64,000 bases of DNA, from contig NC_072897.1 in assembly GCF_027943255.1 (NCBI RefSeq), forward strand, positions 62,272,406-62,336,405, in the 5' to 3' direction. The notes beneath the pieces were generated by a model. That model made no database searches. It saw only the letters and a list, made by a program, of their open reading frames with translations, and had not been told where the DNA came from. This DNA comes from Anastrepha obliqua. Lineage: Eukaryota; Arthropoda; Insecta; Diptera; Tephritidae. This document shows, piece after piece, positions 1-8,326 of the stretch. A program made the position numbers and the translations under genes. The stretch's first letter is position 1. Each line of letters starts with the position of its first letter.

Positions 1-593
1 CAATACCAAAGACCCGGAAGCGTCCACGTCTAAAGCAGCTATTTCAGAGATGGTGGCTAACCGGCACTTGATCGTGCACTTGTCGACCACAGCAATTCTC
101 TAGGGTAGATATCGCAAGACAATTGGAAGGTAGTAGAGATGAAACTAATAGACGCCATGATCGCAAAAATGGATGCTGGACCAGATTCTCCAACGAAATT
201 ATTCGACGGCGCTGGCTGGTTCAGTGAAGTTAAAATCCTAAAATGTATGGATGAGCCGACCCTGAAGTGGTTAAGGGAGATTTTTAAAACGCTCCAAGGC
301 CTGTGAGACGGTGTATTGTTGGAAGTATTATAGTAGACCGTAGCAGTATTCCGGCTCTGCCCAAAACGAAGGTCCTTATCCCTCGATTGGTTAAGCCAGA
401 AGATGCGTTACGCCTACTACAGCGACAAAAGCCTTGTGTACCAACGGGTGATTGGAGGGCGTGGAAAGCCATAAAGCCTCCAAATCATGATATTCTCTAC
501 CCACGCTTCGGGGTGTGGAGAGCGTGCTCCTCGCCTCAAAAGGCGGGATCCGAAAGACAAGAACCACAACACGCTAGTGGCAGAGGATATTGA
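1..593 (+). pseudogene. LOA copy A ORF1 (nucleic-acid-binding protein) remnant
   Basis: Short broken frames here resemble the C-terminal half of the intact ORF1 at 44480-45718. The order is a WLK..DEPTLKWL-like stretch near 230-290, then IPRLVKPEDALRLLQ near 382-425 and TGDWRAWKA near 445-472, which parallels WIPNMEFEAKQLIPYLQ and MDDWSIIKA in the intact copy. LOA ORF1 proteins bind the element RNA. No single frame spans the region, and its 5' part is missing at the window edge. The frames support homology only weakly, but gene order and orientation fit. Confidence 0.6.
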
Positions 594-675
594 GAAGGAC
601 CTCTGATTGGAGCAAATCCATATGTTGCGGGTGCAACGGCTATGGAAACTAACCCCGCGGTAGAACCCAAGGCAA

Positions 676-3600
676 ATGCTGAAGATTGTACATAGTCTTT
701 CTTGCAGCCAACTGGCCTCAGCCGAGCTTATCCTTACTTTAGAGGATCGCGACTACGACGTGTCCCTTGTACAGAAGCCATGGTTAGCCTCAGACGGCAT
801 GGTATCCGGGCTAAGGCCACTCAACACTTACATACCGAACCTAGTGGCTAGGGTAAAAACTGTTATACTGGTAAAAAAGGTGTTAATTCTTATATTCTCA
901 ATTCACACTTCTCAGAAGATCTAAATGTTGTAGGGCTGAAAACAAAGAACCTACTCATGACGTCTTGTTACATGCCACACAAAGAAGAAACACCATCTAG
1001 AGAGCGTCAAAGGCTGGTGGAAATAGCCAGCAAAATGAAGCATGACCTTGTTATTGGTGCTGACTCCAATATGCATAATTCGGTATGGTGTAGTACCGAC
1101 ATAAACGACAGAGGTGAGTCACTTCTTAATTATATAATTCAAAGTCTTGCAAATCGAAGAGAGGAACCGATTTTCGTTGGCGCTAGCTCGGAAAAGGTTC
1201 TGGATATAACTCTTCTTACTGATGATAAAACTATAATATGACTAGGGACTAGAAGGTTCTGGAAGAAATTCTCAGATCATAATTACAGCAGCTTCAATAT
1301 TGATTTCCATTTCACAAAAATCAGTTAAGTCCTGAGGAGTCCCAGAAACACTAGCTGGGATCTTTATGGAAAGACAAAGACAAGTGACAAAGGATATGCG
1401 AAATAATACACCGATAAATTCGCATGAAGACGTCGAAGTTTTACTCATCTTGTTCCCCAAAAACACAATCCTCAGACTCCTTGGTGGATAAGGAATTGGG
1501 CGCTTGAAGGCAGTATGTTCGCGAAACCCTCAAGCTAGCGAGGTTGGCAGAATGTGAGGTTATTTGGGAAGAACATAGAGATGCACTTCAGCTTTTTAAA
1601 AAAGAAATCCGTGTTACCAAAAGGAACTCCTGGAAGGACTTCTGCACAGGTATAAAAAAAGAACAGTTTAAGTGGCAAGGCTTAGAAAGCGATTGTCAAA
1701 TTATTATTCTAACCTTTTCAGAAGGAACATGGTACATAAACCAAAAACAGCGTAGAGTCTTTAGATGACATCATTAGCACCCACTTTCCATGCTGAGTTG
1801 ACGTAAGCAATACCGATCCAGCCAGGGAGACAGGGGGGTTCACTAAAACAGACGCAATTACCCACGAAAGACTGGATTGGACAGTCAATCTATTTGAATC
1901 TTTCAAATCGCCTGGTCTTTCCAGCCGTGATACAAAAAGCTTCACGTGTAGTATAATGGTTGAAGAATATATATATATAATATATATTAACGAGGGATGT
2001 TTGAGGCTAAACTATGTACCGACAAATTGGAGTATTATGAGGGTCGTCTTTGTACACAAAGCAGGAAAAAGTGGCCATCTGTACTCGATAGATTACATGC
2101 CGATTAGTCGTACGTCATTCATTATCAAAGTGTTTGAAAAACTTTTAGCAAACCAGGTCTTGAAGGGCTGTGAAAATCACAACACGTGTACATTAAGGAT
2201 CAACGCAGACTGCACTACATACTCTGGTCTTTAATGTCGAAAAAGCTTTGGAATACAAGGAATATGCTTTAGGATTATTACTGGGGCATTCAACAATGTA
2301 TTAAGTCGATTGGGTTGGGCATAATGCACTAAATAATAAGTGCAATAAGCGGATTTAGTGATTTGAAGATTTAGTGATAATGAAACCCTTATTTTAACTA
2401 CCACTAAAAAATTAGTGGTAGTGCAAATGCCCAACCCTGGTATCAACTAACGCTATTTTAGAAAGCATTAATGGTGTAGAAATGCATCCTGCCATATATT
2501 ACTGGATTGCAAGTCTCCTAAACTGCGCAGGGGTTGTGGTACTATTTTAACGAGGGAAGCACGTAGAGGGACACTTCTCAGGTTGCTAGTCGTATACCAA
2601 ATACTCACTCGATTTGAAGGTAGAGCTCCAAGACTGATCGCATATGCAGATGACGTTGCTATAGTTATTACAGGAAATACCTAGGAGTAATAGTGGGCAA
2701 TAAATTGACGTGGAAATCTATTTTTGAGGAGGGGGTGAAAAAGGCTACGATTGCTTTATACGCATGTAAAAGGATGCTTGGAAGCACATGGGGGCTCTCA
2801 TCCGCTCCTATGAACTGGTGCTACACTGCAATTGTTAGATGTATATTTCTATATGGCATATTGGTATGGTGGAAGGCGGTAACGAAGAAAACATATCTCA
2901 GGTCATTGGCAAAAGTTCAACGACTCTCCGCGCTTTACATTACGGGACTTAACTACAGGAGCGCTTAGCACCAGTCCTATTTAAGCACTTAATGTACTAG
3001 GTCTCCTATTACCATTAAACTTACATATAAAAACAATCGCTACTTGCAGCGCGGTAAGACTCAGAGATATACATAGGAAGCTGAACAACAAGATTGTACG
3101 GTCACAGCAAGATCCTCCTACAGGGACCCTCACTGCTCAAAAACAAATCAGACTACACAGTCTCCAACCTTAACTTCAAGAAAGACTTTACGGTACGTTT
3201 TCCACTGAGAGCCGAATGGAGGAAAGGGAAGGTGATTGGAAGATACGATATTGAAGTCTACCCTGACTGTTTCAAGATGAACTGTGGTGTGAGAGCTGGC
3301 TTCCCTTCGGAGCCACTCAACCTATCTCAGTCAATTCGACTTCCTGACTCTACCAGCGTGTTCCAGGCAGAACTTTTAGCGATCAGAGAAGCATGCAAAT
3401 CATTAAAACTCTACAAGGAAGTTGGTGCAAGAGTAGCTATTTTTTCAGAGAGTCAAGCAGCTATCAAGGACTATTTCAGTGGAAATACTCAACCACTTTA
3501 ACAACAAGTACAACATGATGACAAGTATACTAAATCGGTTATATCATTCGATAGAAGGAACTGCAGAACTTTAGTTAGTACACTAACAGGGCATTGCCTA

Positions 3601-3760
3601 GTTGCAGCAGCTACTGTCTGGCTCTCCCAAAAACTAGACTATGCTACCTGGGTGCTCTCAGCTTTGACAGGCTAGAATTTATCCCTGAACTGGAGCTTGA
3701 GCGACTCCTAAAATTCGAGAACAGTACGCGCATCTTGAGTGACACATACTTTCGCTAAAA
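676..3760 (+). pseudogene. LOA copy A ORF2 (endonuclease / RT / RNase H) remnant
   Basis: Endonuclease pieces are at 676-924 and 957-1241, including GADSN and NDRGES motifs and a DITLL segment. The usual catalytic Glu motif QEPW reads QKPW here, so the nuclease would be dead even without frameshifts. A linker like that of the other LOA copies is at 1530-1700. RT fingers (VFVHKAGK, IKVFEKLL) lie at 1990-2150, the AYADD active site near 2640-2660 and the thumb (ACKRMLGSTWGL) at 2693-2968. RNase H (FQAELLAIREACKSL, ESQAAI) is at 3260-3480. A MITE interrupts the RT between the FNNV and STNAIL segments. At least six breaks are visible. Confidence 0.8.
2312..2437. mobile_element. Short MITE inserted in LOA copy A
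   Basis: The 126-bp stretch begins with GGGTTGGGCAT and ends with its exact reverse complement. The inverted similarity continues inward (ATGCACTAA against TTAGTGGTAGTGCA). It carries no coding capacity. Resuming the LOA frame on either side (FNNV then STNAIL) shows it is an insertion. The superfamily cannot be assigned from the termini alone. Confidence 0.7.
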
Positions 3761-3841
3761 TGGGACTCTGATGTGGTATCGCTTTGGGCCAAAATGGCCT
3801 CTGCGGGGCTTCGGCCAGCCCTTATAACCTAACCTAACCTT

Positions 3842-4595
3842 CATATTCCTGGCATTTTTCACGCCTAATACGTATTAGATGCTCTAATATTATACAGTAA
3901 TTGCAGTAATTACAACTAAATTTTCTGAATTCATTCGAAATTTGAGTCTTATCTTGCTAAACTAAATATGCTGCTGATTCTTGTTTTTGTGGTCTGAATA
4001 TCGATAATCAAAAGCATAATAACGTCAACGTTAATATAAATATTACTGATTCTGATATAAAATCTGCTATGGTCAAAAATAAAATTGTGCGAGCAACTTC
4101 AGCTGCCTTGTTACAAGTCGGCAGTCGATTTCTGCCCGCTCGTTTCTCACGTATTCACAAACTCGTCCATGGCAATGAAGCAACATGAGCGAGGACTGCG
4201 TTAATTTTTTCCTTAACATTTAATTTTCATTTTTTTCACAAAAAAACCGCCGTAACATCTCCTGTTACGTCAGCCAATCAGCTGATTCTTTCAAATTTGC
4301 AGAGAGTCGGTTAACGATCTGATCTTAGCCAACGCTCTGAAATATTTTCACCATTGCCGATATGATATAGTTTTGCAAATGGTGAGCTTGCACAAATGTC
4401 AAAAAATATGCTTCGCATAATTGTATGCTGGGTGCTGCAAAGAAAGCAATTTTGGAATTATTAAATGTATGATCACTGTGAGAAGAACCGTAACGTACGA
4501 TCAAATTGTTCAAATTGCACCCGCAAACCCAAGGCAGCTGTGTGTAAAACCCAATAACAAATCTCAACATCATGAAGTCTATTTATATAAAAAAA
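3842..4595. other. No gene recognised (AT-rich intronic sequence)
   Basis: I see only short, low-complexity frames. A 70-codon frame at 4421-4633 has no recognisable motif and I do not regard it as a gene. Confidence 0.5.
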
Positions 4596-4599
4596 ATTT

Positions 4600-4916
4600 A
4601 TGTTATGCGACGTTTGAGAGAGAATGTGCGTAGGAAATGTTCGCCATGATAACGCACCATCTCACAAGGCTCATATTGTGAGCACTTTTTTGACCAAAAA
4701 CTCGACAAATATAATCGAAAAACCACCGTATTCACCGGATTTAGCCCACTGTGACTTTTCGCTTCTCCCACAACTTAAATTGCCTCACCGCTGAAGGAGC
4801 TGAAGAAGATCTCTTCAATCGCGTTTTAAATGTGCTTTGATGACTGAACTAATCGTTGGTGTATTACTTCGAATGGAGCCTATATTGAAGGTGATAAAAT
4901 AAATTTTCATTATTAA
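4600..4916 (+). pseudogene. Mariner transposase C-terminal remnant
   Basis: Conceptual frames give HDNAPSHKAH, then YSPDLAHCDFSLLPQLKLP, then NRWCITSNGAYIEGD. These correspond to the second and third catalytic aspartate motifs and the C-terminus of a DD34D mariner transposase. The frame breaks after KLP and the N-terminal half is absent. No terminal inverted repeats are evident. Confidence 0.75.
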
Positions 4917-5715
4917 ACAATTATTTTGCGTTTTATTAAATAATTCCTGGTACTTTTATTGCAAAATGTATGTTCGGCTTCGTACCAATTGATGTAACAC
5001 AAGCTTGAAGTGGAATTTCAAGAGCGAGTTCGCCGTGATGTAATTTTAGACAAGCTACGAAAAAGTGTTAACATGACCAACTTTTGTAAACAAATATAAA
5101 AAGTTTACAACATTGGAGTTAATTAAAAAGAGAATATAAAGAAAAGAGTTATTTGTAAACAAAACTCTAAAACTACTTCAACGCATCAACTGTCAGAACA
5201 AATAAACTGACATAAAAACCGAATAGCGGTGGCGCGATATATGATGCAACCATCTGTATTATCTTAACCATCGTTCTTTTTAATATGTTTCTCGTCATTC
5301 AATGTTATTATGTGCAAGTGTAGAAGTGTTTGAAACGAAATTATTGAATTATTTTATTGCCTGGTATGATCTATAAGTTTATACTTATATAAATACATGG
5401 CTGTAAAATATTTTATTTCAAATATTTAATGCATTATATATTTACTAATTCTCAACTTCAGTATGTACTCTTCACCTATCCCTACAGCGCTACATTTAGG
5501 ACTAGCCACTTTCTCTTTCTCCACTTTAATAAAGTTAATAATTGTTTCTTTAATGTGGACTTAATCTTAGAAAACAGCAAAAATAAATGATTTTGCAATG
5601 AATCAAGTTGATTAAAATTTAATTTAATTATTTGCTCAAACCATTTTGCGAGAGCACAGAGGACTTTTACCTGAATCAGGTTTTGAATGGACATGAATGC
5701 TTCAAAGCATATGTA
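4917..5715. other. No gene recognised before the Gypsy LTR
   Basis: AT-rich sequence without a supported frame. A 70-codon minus-strand frame at 5482-5694 has no recognisable motif. Confidence 0.5.
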
Positions 5716-6220
5716 AGTTAGTGGAACGTGTTAACTTTAGTGGAACGTGTTAACTTCCCCAACTTATTAATTCATTCAGAGAATAGTAAGAGCGAATGAG
5801 AACGAAGCTGCAACTACAACTACAATATATGAATGATCTTCATTGATTGCAAAGGACAAATTGCGGGAATGGAAAAACTTTTGCACACGGCACGCTAAGC
5901 GACAGATAAGTAGTAAGAGCGAATGAGAACGAAGCTGCAACTACAACTACAACTATATGAATGATCTTCATTGATTGCAAAGGACAAATTGCGGGAATGG
6001 AAAAGGTTTTGCACACGGCACGCTAAAGCGGTAGATAAATTCCTGGAAAACGTTATTTGATGGAATTAGCAAAAACATATTGTATTTTCGATTAACGGTT
6101 AGCAAAATTGGATAGGCTTAGCTTAAGTAAAATATTGTAAAAGAAGTACAGAAGAAGATCGGCTTTGAAAGTGATCGGTTCATAAAAATAAAATTTGAAA
6201 ATAAATTGAATTGTTTAATT
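5716..6220 (+). repeat. Putative 5' LTR of the Gypsy element
   Basis: I set the ends by analogy with gypsy-group LTRs that start AGTTA and end AATT: AGTTA is at 5716 and AATT ends at 6220, directly abutting the primer binding site. The first 40 bases carry a short direct repeat (AGTGGAACGTGTTAACTT twice). The left boundary is uncertain without a 3' LTR to compare. Confidence 0.6.
5784..6037 (+). repeat. 127-bp tandem duplication inside the LTR
   Basis: Two nearly identical copies start at 5784 and 5911, each beginning TAGTAAGAGCGAATGAGAAC and containing GAAGCTGCAACTACAAC and GAATGATCTTCATTGATTGC. They differ by a few substitutions and small indels. A duplicated LTR segment may duplicate promoter or enhancer elements. 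Confidence 0.9.
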
Positions 6221-6237
6221 GGCGCCCAACGTGGGGC
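6220..6237 (+). other. Primer binding site for tRNA-Lys
   Basis: TGGCGCCCAACGTGGGGC matches the reverse complement of the 3' end of insect tRNA-Lys(CUU) including its CCA, as I recall that tRNA. It sits just inside the LTR end, the expected position for minus-strand cDNA priming. Confidence 0.85.
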
Positions 6238-6794
6238 CTGTCGCAAAAAAATTTTCAACCGTAAGAGGACTACATAAAAGTACAGTTCCAAATCGAGAAA
6301 CAGCCGGCAGGATAAGAACCTCACTATAAAAATTAAACGGACCAGAACTTTGCAGGAGATCAACTCGAGGAATTATCAAAAAGAATTTTTGTAAGTAAAT
6401 ATTCAAGATTATTTCTTGTTGTGATTTTTTGTGATGTGATTTGGATTTCAATTTGAAAATAAATTTTTGATATTAAATATAAATTTGAACTACAAAGTGA
6501 TTTTAACAATAAATTTTGGAAGAAACAAATAACTAGATACGCTTTTGGAATACTAATACTTTTGTAATTTTCGAAAAACTTTTGTTTAAGTTGTAATTTG
6601 AATACTAAAAAAATACCTAAGTAACATTTTTGGATATATTATTTTTCGTTTTCGTTTATGTGCTCAGAATCTTGTAAAATCGCGTAACTTTTCTAAAAAT
6701 TTTTTTTTTCATTGACCCACATATTTCGTTTAAAGCGATAAGGTTTTGGTGCTTTAAAAAGAATTAATAGTAAGCATAAAGGAAGTAAGCTAAA

Positions 6795-8030
6795 ATGAGT
6801 GTTACACGTGAACAAGTGTTAGAAATAGTAAGGAATTGTTATGAGGAGGCTAGGAACGGATTTTCAGAGGAAATTAATCGCCTCTCCGAAGCTCTCAATC
6901 GTTTAGCTCCACCCAGCATAGAAACTTATTTGCCGGTCGCCATTGATCCTAGTGTTAGTTCAGATAATACGAGCTTAGATTTAATAAAGTCTCTTCCGGA
7001 ATTCAAGGGTGATACTTCTGCATACCCTGCTTGGCGATCTGCGGCTCATTTCGCTATGAATTACTATAAGCCAAATTCTGAAAAATATTATGTAGCTATG
7101 GGAATATTCAGAAACAAAATAACAGAATCTGCTAACACATCTCTTTCATCTTTCAACACAGTGCTTAATTTTAAAGCTATAATCGCAAGATTAGATCAAA
7201 CATATGCCGACAAAAGACCGCTTTACGTGTTGGAAAATGAAATGAGTATTTTGAGACAGGGTAATTTACAAATAACGGAGTATTTCGATAAAGTTGACAA
7301 GCAATTGACGCTTATTATTAATAAGCAAATCATGTCACATAGCGGAAATTCCCAGGTTATCAATGCACTTAACGAAAGGGCAAGAGAAAATGCACTTCGT
7401 GTATTTATTTCGGGTCTTCGTAGGCCATTATGTGACATACTTTTTTCCACTAGGCCAAAGGATCTCCCCACTGCCCTTGCAGTTGCCCAAGAGCTTGAAA
7501 CCAGCCATAAGAGGTACGACTTTGCCAGCACATTTGCTGCGGGAACGTCGGTAAAGCCGAATATCTCAGTTACTCTTCAATATCGGCAGCCATTTCATTC
7601 TAATCAGCAAAATTTTCGCGCTTATTCTAATAATAAGCCAACGTCAATGGAAGTTGATCGTAGTTTACCTTCTTCTCGACAACAAGCTAATCTGCCAACC
7701 AATAACGTTTTCCAAAAACAATTTAACTCAAACAATTTCACAAATGTTTCACGCCCCCAACACAATTCAAACTCTTTTCAGCCTGTGGCTTTTAAACGTA
7801 ATCGCGAGCAAACATATTCCAATCGATCACCTTTTCCCAAAGTGCAAAAAGTCAACTATATGTCACATGAAATAGGAAGCAATCTCAACAAGGGAGAGTT
7901 CGAAGAATACATCCCTAATTCTGATCAGGATGAATATGGTTGCGATTATCCTGAAACAGATGGGAATGATTATGAAAGTCTGGGAGATATTGATGGTAAT
8001 TTTACAGATGAAATTAACCTTTTAAACTAA
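6795..8030 (+). CDS. gag: Gypsy Gag polyprotein
   Basis: This 411-codon frame starts at the ATG in AAAATGAGTG and precedes protease and pol. Gag forms the capsid-like particle that packages the element RNA in the cytoplasm. The central part (about residues 60-240) has the helical capsid-like pattern of metavirid Gags, including EFKGDTSAYPAW and LRVFISGLRRP. The C-terminal third is rich in Asn, Gln and Ser and ends with an acidic stretch (about 360-411). I see no CCHC zinc knuckle, which is also absent from several insect Gypsy Gags. The stop codon lies immediately after a TTTAAAC heptamer that could shift ribosomes into the protease frame. Confidence 0.88.
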   Translation: MSVTREQVLEIVRNCYEEARNGFSEEINRLSEALNRLAPPSIETYLPVAIDPSVSSDNTSLDLIKSLPEFKGDTSAYPAWRSAAHFAMNYYKPNSEKYYVAMGIFRNKITESANTSLSSFNTVLNFKAIIARLDQTYADKRPLYVLENEMSILRQGNLQITEYFDKVDKQLTLIINKQIMSHSGNSQVINALNERARENALRVFISGLRRPLCDILFSTRPKDLPTALAVAQELETSHKRYDFASTFAAGTSVKPNISVTLQYRQPFHSNQQNFRAYSNNKPTSMEVDRSLPSSRQQANLPTNNVFQKQFNSNNFTNVSRPQHNSNSFQPVAFKRNREQTYSNRSPFPKVQKVNYMSHEIGSNLNKGEFEEYIPNSDQDEYGCDYPETDGNDYESLGDIDGNFTDEINLLN

Positions 8031-8326
8031 ATTCGCTCCTGCCATTTGTTAAGAAGAAAGCAACAAACGGACAGGAGCTACGCATTTTAATAGATACCGG
8101 TACCTCCAAAAATTATATCAAAAACTTTGAATTTCTGAAAGGCGTAAAAAATATGGATAAGCCATTTAACCTAAAATCTATTAATGGGGTTAACGTTATT
8201 AATAAAAAGTGTCTAGTAAATATTTTAGATAATACGACAACTTTTTATTTGCTCGAGAATTTAAAAACATTCGATGGTATCGTTGGATATGACTTTTTAA
8301 AAAAATCAACGCAAGCATTGACATAG
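8018..8326 (+). CDS. Gypsy aspartic protease frame
   Basis: The frame opens after a TAA at 8015-8017 and closes at TAG 8324-8326. It contains ILIDTGTSKNYI near 8084-8119, the catalytic DTG of retropepsins. A DGIVGYDFL-like segment near 8273-8299 matches the conserved C-terminal protease turn. It has no start codon of its own and should be made by frameshifting from gag. It is out of frame with the RT that follows. Either a second -1 shift occurs at 8296-8305, or one base has been lost from the A run. Confidence 0.8.
   Translation, partial: PFKLNSLLPFVKKKATNGQELRILIDTGTSKNYIKNFEFLKGVKNMDKPFNLKSINGVNVINKKCLVNILDNTTTFYLLENLKTFDGIVGYDFLKKSTQALT
8021..8027 (+). promoter_or_regulatory. Candidate -1 frameshift site TTTAAAC at the gag end
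   Basis: In the gag frame the heptamer reads T TTA AAC, the classical X XXY YYZ slippery pattern, and the gag TAA stop follows directly at 8028-8030. A -1 slip enters the frame that carries the protease DTG motif. I have not established a downstream stem-loop or pseudoknot. Confidence 0.7.
8296..8305 (+). promoter_or_regulatory. Candidate second frameshift site (TTTAAAAAAA) between protease and RT
   Basis: In the protease frame the codons are TTA AAA AAA preceded by T, so both T TTA AAA and A AAA AAA heptamers are present. A -1 slip here leads exactly into the open RT frame. A one-base deletion in the same A run would look identical. Confidence 0.45.

Larger units (their letters stand above)
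1..3841 (+). mobile_element. Degenerate LOA-type non-LTR retrotransposon (copy A)
   Basis: Broken frames in one orientation give, in order, an ORF1 remnant, an AP-type endonuclease, a reverse transcriptase and an RNase H, the layout of LOA/I-group elements. The order and motifs match the intact element at 44480-49314, though the family is clearly different. The 5' end lies outside the window. The 3' end is a short AACCT-type tail at 3824-3841, comparable to the CCAA tail of the intact copy. Many stops and frameshifts show it is long dead. It is antisense to zfh2. Confidence 0.85.

Noticed and set aside
3824..3841. AACCTAACCTAACC, resembling the insect telomere repeat
   Set aside because: Three short units at the 3' end of a LOA remnant; the intact LOA copy ends in an analogous CCAA tail, so this is a retrotransposon tail.
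4421..4633. 70-codon plus-strand frame
   Set aside because: No motif, overlaps AT-rich spacer and the mariner remnant; probably chance.
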